DNA of 64,000 nt. Origin: VSJD01 sp041653875 (GTDB lineage Bacteria > Verrucomicrobiota > Kiritimatiellia > JAAZAB01). The stretch covers positions 1 through 64,000 of the forward strand of contig JBAZEM010000015.1 in NCBI GenBank assembly GCA_041653875.1, written 5' to 3'. The notes beneath the pieces were generated by a model. It saw nothing but the letters and a program-made list of their open reading frames with translations, did not search any database and had not been told where the DNA came from. A program made the translations under genes and the position numbers. Below are positions 53,936 to 61,390 of the stretch, one piece after another. How positions within the stretch are numbered: position 1 is the first letter of the stretch; every line of letters begins with the position of its first letter.

Positions 53936-54009
53936 TCGGGGCGGGGGGATTTGAACCCCCGACTTCCAGCGCCCAAGGCTGGCGCGCTACCAGGCTGCGC
54001 TACACCCCG
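53936..54009 (-). tRNA. tRNA-Pro (UGG)
   Basis: 74 bases. Acceptor CGGGGTG pairs with CGCCCCG (one G-U). The anticodon stem CCAGC/GCTGG has loop CTTGGGC, anticodon TGG. T-arm GGGGGTTCAAATCCCCC. CCA is not encoded (A then TGCC). Confidence 0.95.
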
Positions 54010-54022
54010 TTTTAAAACCAAA

Positions 54023-54078
54023 AGTCAGAGGTCAGAAGTCAGAGGTCAGAGGTCAGAGGTCAGAGGTCAGAGATCAGA
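54023..54078. repeat. GTCAGAG short tandem repeat
   Basis: About seven imperfect copies of a 7-10 base unit GTCAGAG(GTC/AA). Related text occurs after dapF and in the 3' end of larC. Confidence 0.9.
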
Positions 54079-54104
54079 AAATCCAGTCAGTCAATCGGTC
54101 GCTT

Positions 54105-54291
54105 CTGTCGTCTGCCGTCCGTCGTCTGCCGTCTGTCGTCTGTCGTCCGTCGTCTGTCGTCTGCCGTCCGTCGTCTGTCGTCCGTCGTCTGCCGTCTGTC
54201 GTCTGCCGTCCGTCGTCCGTCGTCTGCCGTCTGTCGTCTGTCGTCCGTCGTCTGTCGTCTGCCGTCCGTCGTCTGCCGTCTGTCGTCCGTC
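54105..54291. repeat. GTCGTCYGYC minisatellite array
   Basis: About 187 bases made almost entirely of 7-base blocks GTCGTCT, GCCGTCC, GTCGTCC and GCCGTCT in mixed order. Shorter runs of the same text lie at 10697-10730 (topB 3' end), 26809-26955 and 61420-61447. All frames are open, giving VCRLSSVVCR-type peptides, but no start or family suggests coding. Confidence 0.92.
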
Positions 54292-54432
54292 AGTGCATGG
54301 GCGTGTTATTCTTAGGAGCAAACCCGGAATTCGTCAATCTAAATATTAATTCTTGTCACCTTCCGGGTTGTATCATAAAGTTAAAATTTAACTGCTTGCG
54401 GCAGAACACGCAAAGGAAGGCATGCCGTTGCC
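54292..54432. promoter_or_regulatory. Leader of the large membrane protein gene
   Basis: AT-rich stretch at 54330-54400 followed by AAGGAAGG (54413-54420), a plausible ribosome binding site 12 bases from the ATG. No clear promoter pair recognised. Confidence 0.35.
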
Positions 54433-57126
54433 ATGATATTCGTCATCGGGTCGTTTTTCTGGATTTTGGCCCTGGCCGCCGTGGCCCGGCTATTGTATGC
54501 CGGCCGCGCGGCGATACGGGCGCACCTCTGGCTGTGGGGCCTGCTGGTATTGATGGCCGTCGGCCTGCTGTTTCGTCCGCATGAGGACATATTCGGCGGC
54601 GAGGATCCGGGGTCTTACCTGAATTCCGGCGTTTCCTACGGCCGGCAAGGCGACCTGTGTTATGTGGATCCCCTGCTTGCCCAAGTGCCGCCGGAAACAC
54701 GGAGCGCCTTTTATTATGGACACGCCGGCTACGGAACCACCAAAGACGCCTGTTTGTGGGTGGTCAACAAGGACGCCGCCATCCTGGGACCTCATTTTCA
54801 GCCCGCTTATCCCCTGCTGATCAGCGTGGTCACACGGCTGGGCAACAATTCCTGGTCGCTTTATGTCGTCCCCTTGTTCGCCTTGTTCACGGGACTCGTC
54901 TTGATGACGCTGGCCTCCCGCCTGCTGGTCCACGCGCAAGCCGGATTGATCGCGTTCGGTTGTTATTTATTGAATCCCCTGACCTTGTGGCATGCCCGCT
55001 GCGCGCGCCCGGAGATCATCGCCGGATTCATGTTTTTCGCCGGACTGGCTTTGTTACTGTCGGCCTGGCAGGCGCGCGACCGGCGGCAATGGTGGGATAT
55101 TCTACTCGGCGCGCTATGTATTGGCGCCGCGCCGTTCTTTCACATCACCGCCTGGTATCTGGTCATTCCGGCGGCCATCGCCGTTGGGTTTGCGATCCTG
55201 CGGGGCCGCGCGGACTTCCTTCTTTATCCGCCGATGGCGCTGGGGATGCTGTTATTGTTTTATGGTGAAACCAGGTACGTCACGGATTATTATCGCGTTC
55301 AGCGGTTTTTCGAAGCCGCTTTCGATTACTGGCCTTTTTGGGCGCTGGGCCTTGCGGTTCTGGCGGGAACCAGTCTGGCCATGAATCGAAAGCGGAATGA
55401 AACCACGGCTGTGGGCAAGGCAGCCCATGGTGTTTCCGTATGGCTGGCGGCGACGCTGGCAACGGCCGGCGCACTGTTCATAGTCAACGTACATTTCAAC
55501 CGTGAAAGCATGGGCTCGTTTCCAATCCCGGGAAACATCGTCGCAAACTATAATGTTCTGACCGACTGGCAGACTTTCGCCAACATGGTTTCCATGCCGA
55601 TGGCACTGCTTACCCTTGCCGGCTGGGCTGTCTGGCTGACCGGAGACCGGCTATGGCGTTCGGAGCGGATCGTGTTGGCGCTGACCGTATTGCCCGCGGT
55701 CGCCCTGGCCGGCACAATGCGGGATTTTATGATGACCCGCTACTTTCTTTTGGCGGTCGTTCCCATGTCGGCCCTGTGTTTGACGGCCGTGGCAACCCGC
55801 CTGCCGGAATGGCCGGGCCGGCCCTGGACCGCCTGGCTCGCTCCCGCCCTGGCGGCTCTCATCTGCCTGCTGGGCCTGACCCAGCGCGGACATCTGGTTG
55901 CCATGGTCGAACACCGCGGCTTCCTGCGTTTTCTGGCCCCGTTTGCCAGGACCATCCAGCAGGATCACGGCATTCTACTGGGCGAATATTCGCGCATCAC
56001 GGCGCCCCTGGAACACATGTTCGGCGTTACCGCCCTGGGACTCGACAATGAACGCAAGAACGATTACAGCGCCGCGGAACGCGCCTGGGAAACGATTATG
56101 CGCGCCGCCCCGGATCGGCCGGCCTTTTTCACGACCCCCTTCCAAACGCCGCGGAGCGACCGTTTCGATTTCAGCCTGGTGAAGAAGGCGGTTTTCAAAG
56201 ACCGAAAATTACAGCAAGCCTACAACGCTCTGCCGACGCGCATTCAGGAAATGCAGTTATCGCTGAGCCTCTATCGCATGGCGCTGAAAGACGGCGCGCG
56301 CCCGGCCATTTTATTAACCAACGCCATGACGCTCCCGCTGGAAAGCGGCAACATGGGCTTGCGCCATTTCGCCAACGTGCGCGTCGATAAACCCGTCATG
56401 GAAGGCATAGCACTTTCGGCGGGCGAACAGGTCAGCCTGACGATTCCCGGCAATCTGGAATCCAATTTGAGCGAATTGTTTTTTGTGATTTATTTTTCAG
56501 ACCCCCACCCCATGTCGCCCGCGATAAACGCCGAGCGCGCCGCGCCGCCGGAGTGGGGCGGCGCCCAATTCCAGCGGCTGGACGACCGATGCTGGTTCTA
56601 TGCCTGCCGGCCGACGATGACACCGGCATCGAATGCGCTTACGATCTCGGCGCGCTCGCCGCTTTTCATCGCCGCCGCGTTTTTGCAAACCGAAACGAAC
56701 GTGGTCTCCATCTCCGCCGGGTTTTCCAAAAGCATGCGTCAGGAAGTTATGCCGCCGTTGAAAGGCCGCTGGGCGCGCGCGGATGCCGCCATCCTGACGC
56801 CGGCCACGGCGCCGGGATATATGTTTATGCTGGTGTTTGTCCCGGCGCCCGGCACGGATGCGGATGGCGCGCCACCGTCACTGACGCTTATTGATGAAGC
56901 CGGCCCATGGCAATCGTCCTTGTTTTTACGTCCCGGCGCCTGGCAATGGCAGATATTACCCCTGCCGCCCGGGAAAAACCGCGAGGCGTGGCTGCGCATT
57001 CAAGTCCGGCCGGCATGGAATCCTCACAAAGCCGGCTTTCCATCCGATCTGGGCGTCTTTTGCGGCAAGGTAATTGTGGCGCCGCGGGAAGAAATGCAGA
57101 ATGTAGAATGCAGAATGCAGAAATAG
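54433..57126 (+). CDS. Large membrane protein, GT-C glycosyltransferase-like
   Basis: 897 residues. The first ~480 contain about eleven membrane helices. The first external loop carries EDIFGGEDPGSYLNSGVSYGRQG, where GT-C enzymes place an acidic catalytic/metal residue. The C-terminal ~400 residues look soluble and beta-rich, with no recognised domain. Likely transfers a lipid-linked sugar or is a structural relative; not proven. The final residues (REEMQNVECRMQK) are translated from a GAATGCAGAATGCAGAA repeat. Confidence 0.65.
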   Translation: MIFVIGSFFWILALAAVARLLYAGRAAIRAHLWLWGLLVLMAVGLLFRPHEDIFGGEDPGSYLNSGVSYGRQGDLCYVDPLLAQVPPETRSAFYYGHAGYGTTKDACLWVVNKDAAILGPHFQPAYPLLISVVTRLGNNSWSLYVVPLFALFTGLVLMTLASRLLVHAQAGLIAFGCYLLNPLTLWHARCARPEIIAGFMFFAGLALLLSAWQARDRRQWWDILLGALCIGAAPFFHITAWYLVIPAAIAVGFAILRGRADFLLYPPMALGMLLLFYGETRYVTDYYRVQRFFEAAFDYWPFWALGLAVLAGTSLAMNRKRNETTAVGKAAHGVSVWLAATLATAGALFIVNVHFNRESMGSFPIPGNIVANYNVLTDWQTFANMVSMPMALLTLAGWAVWLTGDRLWRSERIVLALTVLPAVALAGTMRDFMMTRYFLLAVVPMSALCLTAVATRLPEWPGRPWTAWLAPALAALICLLGLTQRGHLVAMVEHRGFLRFLAPFARTIQQDHGILLGEYSRITAPLEHMFGVTALGLDNERKNDYSAAERAWETIMRAAPDRPAFFTTPFQTPRSDRFDFSLVKKAVFKDRKLQQAYNALPTRIQEMQLSLSLYRMALKDGARPAILLTNAMTLPLESGNMGLRHFANVRVDKPVMEGIALSAGEQVSLTIPGNLESNLSELFFVIYFSDPHPMSPAINAERAAPPEWGGAQFQRLDDRCWFYACRPTMTPASNALTISARSPLFIAAAFLQTETNVVSISAGFSKSMRQEVMPPLKGRWARADAAILTPATAPGYMFMLVFVPAPGTDADGAPPSLTLIDEAGPWQSSLFLRPGAWQWQILPLPPGKNREAWLRIQVRPAWNPHKAGFPSDLGVFCGKVIVAPREEMQNVECRMQK

Positions 57127-57348
57127 GATGAGGATTGGATTCTTCACCGCGGATAACGCGGATGGCGCGGATATGAGCACTTGAGGGTAATGCGGAGGTC
57201 CGCAACCCAAAGATTTTCAACTACGAAACACGCAAAACACACGAAAGATAATTACTCAGTATATTTTCTATATCCATTTCGTGTATTTCGTGTGTTTCGT
57301 AGTTAATCCTCTCTTACTCTTGCTATTACAACATATTGTTTTTTTGTC
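57127..57348. repeat. Nested inverted repeats between convergent genes
   Basis: A CGCGGATAACGCGGATGGCG motif (57149-57170), then AACTACGAAACACGCAAAAC (57219-57238) with its inverted partner GTGTGTTTCGTAGTT (57290-57304) enclosing an AT-rich centre. No gene seen. The long stem may end transcription from both sides. Confidence 0.65.
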
Positions 57349-58599
57349 TCAGACGCCGAGAAACACCGGGCGGATGTGCCGATCCCACAGGTTTTCCGCC
57401 ACGTTCCTGGCGATCACCGGCTCGAAGCGCGCCAGCGCATCGAGATAATGCGCGCCCATTTCGGCGGCGATCTTGTAGCCGACGTGCAGGAGCTGACGGA
57501 AGTGCGGATTGTAATGCGGGCAACGTTCATCGTGCCGCAAGGTCGCGGCAAAACGCTCGCCGCTCCAAGCGCGCACCTCGGCTATCGCCGGCAGGCGATG
57601 GCGGTCGATATCGATGACCGTGGCATACGGACGGCATAGCTCATCGAAGCGCGCCAGCGCCCGTTCGTAAACATCCCCGGCCAGCGCCAGCCCATCGCCG
57701 CCGGCGGCCGCCAGGCCGATTAATTCCTCCAGCCAGGTGGTGCCCGCCGTTTTCAGGTGGAGCCCGGCGTCGAAGCGCTTCAAGGCGCGGTGCATGGGGG
57801 CATATAACGAAAATTTATCGCTCCCGGAATGGACACTGAGCTTCAAGGACGCCGGCAGGCCCAACTGCTCGCGCGCATAGCGCACCACGGCCAAATCCAT
57901 TTCGAATTCGCGCATAAACTGCGCCACGTCGCCGACATAATCCACGCCCTTGTTGAAACGCCCCGTGAATTTCGGCGCCAAGGTCCGCACCGGCACGCGC
58001 TCGGCCGCCAGCGCGGCCAGGATCAGCAGAAGTTCCGACGGCGACTGGGGTGTATCGCATTCGTCCATGGAGACCTCGGCCACAAAGGCGGACGTCCCTT
58101 TGGCGGAGGCAATCTGCCGGTAAAGACGGGCGGCCTCCTTCACCGCGGCCAAGTATGTGTTGCCGACCTGTTCGAGTTGGGCCGCCGTGACGTCCATATT
58201 TGCGTCGAGGCCGGGAATGTTCAGCCGGCCGACAAAGCGGCGCTGGCCTTTAATAAAGGCGGCCAGATCCGCCGGGTCCGGCGGTTGCCCGATGGATTCG
58301 GCCACATCCAGCGTAAAAAAATCGCAGGCCTCAATAAAGGCGCCCACGTTTTTCGGGCCGATATGGTCGGCATCCACAAAATACGCCCCCCCCCAATTCC
58401 GGGCGCGCACCGCCCGATCGGCGGAGCGGCGCGTATCGGCCGGCGTCGTGCCGATGATCTGATGCTCCCGATTCGACTTGTTCCATACCGGCGTGATCGT
58501 AACGCCGGCCGCCTGCGCCCGCAAAAGGGCATCCAACTGGGCCGCTCCCTGCCGCCCAAACCGGTCGCCGATGCCAATGGAATATTTCGTTAAAGTCAT
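57349..58599 (-). CDS. uxaE: Tagaturonate/fructuronate epimerase-like (UxaE)
   Basis: 416 residues, matching Thermotoga-type UxaE: YSIGIGDRFG at the N-terminus, AYFVDADHIGPKNVGAFIEA, VAEVSMDECDTPQSPSELL, TLAPKFTGRFNKGVDYVGD, LSVHSGSDKFSLY, HLKTAGTTWLEEL. UxaE interconverts D-tagaturonate and D-fructuronate in uronate breakdown. This copy lacks the ~90-residue N-terminal segment of the Thermotoga protein. No other uronate gene is in the window, so the substrate could differ. Confidence 0.85.
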   Translation of the reverse strand: MTLTKYSIGIGDRFGRQGAAQLDALLRAQAAGVTITPVWNKSNREHQIIGTTPADTRRSADRAVRARNWGGAYFVDADHIGPKNVGAFIEACDFFTLDVAESIGQPPDPADLAAFIKGQRRFVGRLNIPGLDANMDVTAAQLEQVGNTYLAAVKEAARLYRQIASAKGTSAFVAEVSMDECDTPQSPSELLLILAALAAERVPVRTLAPKFTGRFNKGVDYVGDVAQFMREFEMDLAVVRYAREQLGLPASLKLSVHSGSDKFSLYAPMHRALKRFDAGLHLKTAGTTWLEELIGLAAAGGDGLALAGDVYERALARFDELCRPYATVIDIDRHRLPAIAEVRAWSGERFAATLRHDERCPHYNPHFRQLLHVGYKIAAEMGAHYLDALARFEPVIARNVAENLWDRHIRPVFLGV

Positions 58600-59392
58600 G
58601 GATGATTTCCTTCCGTAATCTTCGACAAATGTGCTGCGCTGTAGTTTTTAGCGCTTTTCCGCGGATTAAACAAGCCATCATCGCGTTTCCAGAATCATTG
58701 CCTAAGGATGCGCCATCTTGCCAAGAACCCAGCGTGAACCACGCGCCCGTACGGCGACGGGGCCCGTCGCCCTCCATGAACCATTATCGAGATTCACGCG
58801 ATGATCCTCCTGGAGGGCGGGCGGCCTCGACCGCCGTGCGGGCACAGGGCGAAAAGCGCGTTCGTAAAACAGTCCGCCGGTCTTAGGCGAGGATCAGGGG
58901 CGCTTGTTCGTCATGACACGGGTGTAAGACAGATTTCTTCTTGTGGGAGGGGCGCTACGCGCCGCGACCGCCGCCGCACCCCGCTATGAGCGGGGCAAGC
59001 AACCTGTGGCGGAAAGTCGAAGAATCTACAGCATAACGTGTTACGCACGAATTGAGATCCCTCGACTTCGCTCGGGATGACATATTGACTGACGACAAAA
59101 CGCCATAATGAGAATTGCTGACGCGATCGCGAAAAAATTTGATGGCGCCGGGCCCACAGCATCTTTGCAGGCCGGGCCCCCTGACCCGGCGGGATTGTCC
59201 GTACCATGCCGTTCTATCGAACGGCCGCTACACTGTTTTGGTGTAGCTGCGGTTCGACAGAACCGCTGTGGCTATTTGGTGTAGTCCGCACCATGCCGTT
59301 CTATCGAACGGCCGCTACACTGCTTTCGTGTAGCTGCGGTTCGACAGAACCGCTGTGGCTTGTCGCGCCGCAGGCGGAGCAGCAGGCGGACG
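58600..59392. repeat. Repeat-rich region between uxaE and tRNA-Val
   Basis: No gene seen. Contains a GGCGACGG-GGC-CCGTCGCC palindrome (about 58754-58772), the second copy of the ~118-base repeat (59003-59120), and a GCGCCGGGCC ... GGCCGGGCCC hairpin (59148-59185). Two tandem copies (59206-59276, 59292-59361) of the ATGCCGTTCTATCGAACGGC hairpin pair follow. A degenerate TCCGCC-TGC-GGCG element lies just 3' of tRNA-Val. Confidence 0.75.
59003..59120. repeat. About 118-base dispersed repeat, copy 2
   Basis: Same orientation as 25046-25164, about 90 percent identical by eye. Here it is far from any gene start. Confidence 0.85.
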
Positions 59393-59464
59393 TGGGCGAT
59401 ACAGGACTCGAACCTGTAACATCTACCGTGTAAAGGTAGCGCTCTACCATTGAGCTAATCGCCC
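59393..59464 (-). tRNA. tRNA-Val (UAC)
   Basis: 72 bases. Acceptor GGGCGAT pairs with ATCGCCC. The anticodon stem CTACC/GGTAG has loop TTTACAC, anticodon TAC. T-arm ACAGGTTCGAGTCCTGT. CCA is not encoded. Confidence 0.95.
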
Positions 59465-59711
59465 GTTGCCGCGTGCCTGACACTCTATCGCCGGATAACG
59501 ACAAGTCAAGAAAGACCGACGACGGCAGACCGTAGGCCGTGTGATTGCAGGCTGTAAACAGCAAAACCGCACACTTCACAAAAATGCGTCTGTTTTTTTG
59601 GCCCACAATCCCCGCCGCTTTGCGCTATCCTCTTTGTTTTAGATTCAGTCTACGGACTACAGCCTGCTTCAACCTTGCAGACCCGCACCCCGGATGATAT
59701 GGTTATGCGTT

Positions 59712-60305
59712 ATGACGACGACACCAACGGCTCTCGCGGTGCTGGGTTCCGGGCGCGGCTCCAATTTCCAGTCGATGGCCGAGGCCATCGACGCCGGCCG
59801 GCTGGATGCCAAGATTGTCTGCGTGCTCTCCAATGTCAAGGATGCCTTTATCCTTGAGCGCGCCCGGCAAATGCGTATCCCGGCCGAATACATCGACCCC
59901 GCCCCTTTCCGAACCAAGCTGGACGGAGCGGCCGAACAACAGACCATTGACCGCCTGCGTCATTATGGCGCCGAACTGGTCGTGCTGGCCGGGTTCATGA
60001 TGATCGTCAAACCGCGCCTGTTGCAGGCTTTCGCGGGGCGAATCGTAAACATTCACCCGTCGCTCCTGCCGTCCTTCCCGGGTCTGGAAGCCTGGAAGCA
60101 GGCCCTGGCCTATGGCGTCAAAGTCACAGGCTGTACGGTGCATTATGTGGACGAGGGCACGGATACCGGCCCGATTATTCTCCAGCGGACCGTGCCCGTG
60201 CTGGAGGGGGACACCGCGGAATCCCTCCACGCGCGCATCCAGGAGCAGGAACACCTCGCCTACCCCGCCGCGATCCGGCAGGTCATCGCATCGATCCGCG
60301 CGTGA
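59712..60305 (+). CDS. purN: Phosphoribosylglycinamide formyltransferase (PurN)
   Basis: Third step of purine synthesis, using 10-formyltetrahydrofolate. 197 residues from the ATG at 59712: LGSGRGSNFQSM, LAGFMMIVKPRLL, and IVNIHPSLLPSFPGLEAW with catalytic Asn and His; the catalytic Asp is in VDEGTDTGPII. hisG follows after about 100 bases on the same strand, the two pathways sharing the folate/AICAR link. Confidence 0.95.
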   Translation: MTTTPTALAVLGSGRGSNFQSMAEAIDAGRLDAKIVCVLSNVKDAFILERARQMRIPAEYIDPAPFRTKLDGAAEQQTIDRLRHYGAELVVLAGFMMIVKPRLLQAFAGRIVNIHPSLLPSFPGLEAWKQALAYGVKVTGCTVHYVDEGTDTGPIILQRTVPVLEGDTAESLHARIQEQEHLAYPAAIRQVIASIRA

Positions 60306-60403
60306 CGGCGCGCGGATTAGGGCGATCGCTTTCGGTATGGACAAGACGTTGGCGCGCGATATAATGCGTGCTATTTTACAAGCGCCGTAAATGGAACACC
60401 ATC

Positions 60404-61276
60404 ATGAATAAATTAGTCTTGGGTTTGCCAAAAGGCAGTTTGCAGGAAGCCACCTTTCTGCTCATGAAAAAAGCCGGTTTCTCGGTCGCAGTCGGCTCGC
60501 GTTCCTATATTCCGAACATCGACGACCCGAACCTTGAAGCGCGCCTCATCCGCGCGCAGGAGATCAGCCGCTACGTCGAGCACGGACTCCTGGATGCCGG
60601 GATCACGGGCTACGACTGGATCATGGAGAACGATTCCAAGGTCGTTGAAATCGCCGACCTGATCTACGCCAAGCAGGGGTTGCGCCCCGTGCGCTGGGTC
60701 GTGGCCGTTCCCAACGATTCCCCCATTCGCGCGATAGCCGACCTGCAAGGCAAACGGATTGCCACCGAGGCCGTCGGTCTGACACGCCGTTTCCTTGAAA
60801 AGCGGGGTGTGCGCGCCGAGATCGAATTTTCCTGGGGCGCCACGGAAGTCAAGGCCCCCGAGTTGGTGGACGCCATTGTGGAATTGACTGAAACCGGCTC
60901 CTCGCTGCGGGCCAATAATCTGCGCATCGTCGAGACCGTGCTGGAATCCACGACCAAATTTATCGCCAACAAGGCGGCCTGGAAAAACACCTGGAAGCGG
61001 GAAAAAATCGAGCAAATCGCCCTGCTGTTGAAGGGCGCCCTGATGGCGGAGACGCGCGTGCTCTTGAAGATGAATGCGCGGCGCAAAGCCGTCCGGGCCA
61101 TCGTCAAGGTTCTGCCGGCCCTGCACGCGCCCACCATCAATCAACTCAGCGCGACGGGGTGGATCGCGATCGAATCGGTGGTTGAGGAAAAGGTCGTGCG
61201 GGAGATAATGCCGCGCCTGAAAGCCGCCGGCGCGGAAGGGATTATCGAAATTCCACTTAATAAAATCGTTGCGTAA
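60404..61276 (+). CDS. hisG: ATP phosphoribosyltransferase (long form HisG)
   Basis: First step of histidine synthesis. 290 residues: LGLPKGSLQEATFLLMKKAGF, LLDAGITGYDWIMEN, GKRIATEAVGLTRRFLEKRG, IVELTETGSSLRANNLRIVE (the PRPP site). A C-terminal ACT-like regulatory domain (from about 215, ALHAPTINQL to EGIIEIPLNKIV) marks the long, histidine-inhibited form that needs no HisZ. Confidence 0.95.
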   Translation: MNKLVLGLPKGSLQEATFLLMKKAGFSVAVGSRSYIPNIDDPNLEARLIRAQEISRYVEHGLLDAGITGYDWIMENDSKVVEIADLIYAKQGLRPVRWVVAVPNDSPIRAIADLQGKRIATEAVGLTRRFLEKRGVRAEIEFSWGATEVKAPELVDAIVELTETGSSLRANNLRIVETVLESTTKFIANKAAWKNTWKREKIEQIALLLKGALMAETRVLLKMNARRKAVRAIVKVLPALHAPTINQLSATGWIAIESVVEEKVVREIMPRLKAAGAEGIIEIPLNKIVA

Positions 61277-61294
61277 AAAAGAAAGGAAGAATCC

Positions 61295-61390
61295 ATGGGC
61301 TCACTGAAAAAATGGCGCGCCAAGAAAATGTCCAAACACAAACGCCGCAAGCGATTGAAAGCCAATCGCCATAAAAACATCAACAAATAA
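61295..61390 (+). CDS. AURKAIP1/COX24-domain mini protein (mS38-like)
   Basis: 31 residues beginning MGSLKKWRAKKMSKHKRR, highly basic. It matches the short bacterial proteins of the AURKAIP1/COX24 domain family related to mitochondrial ribosomal protein mS38, which are thought to bind the small ribosomal subunit. AAAGGAAG lies 7-14 bases before the ATG. It follows hisG by 18 bases. Too short for normal gene callers. Confidence 0.85.
   Translation: MGSLKKWRAKKMSKHKRRKRLKANRHKNINK

Noticed and set aside
54105..54291. CRISPR array
   Set aside because: The unit is about 7 bases with no unique spacers, and no cas genes are present; it is a minisatellite.
54023..54321. Protein coding on either strand across the minisatellite
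   Set aside because: All frames are open because the repeat lacks stop-forming triplets; no start, ribosome binding site or family.
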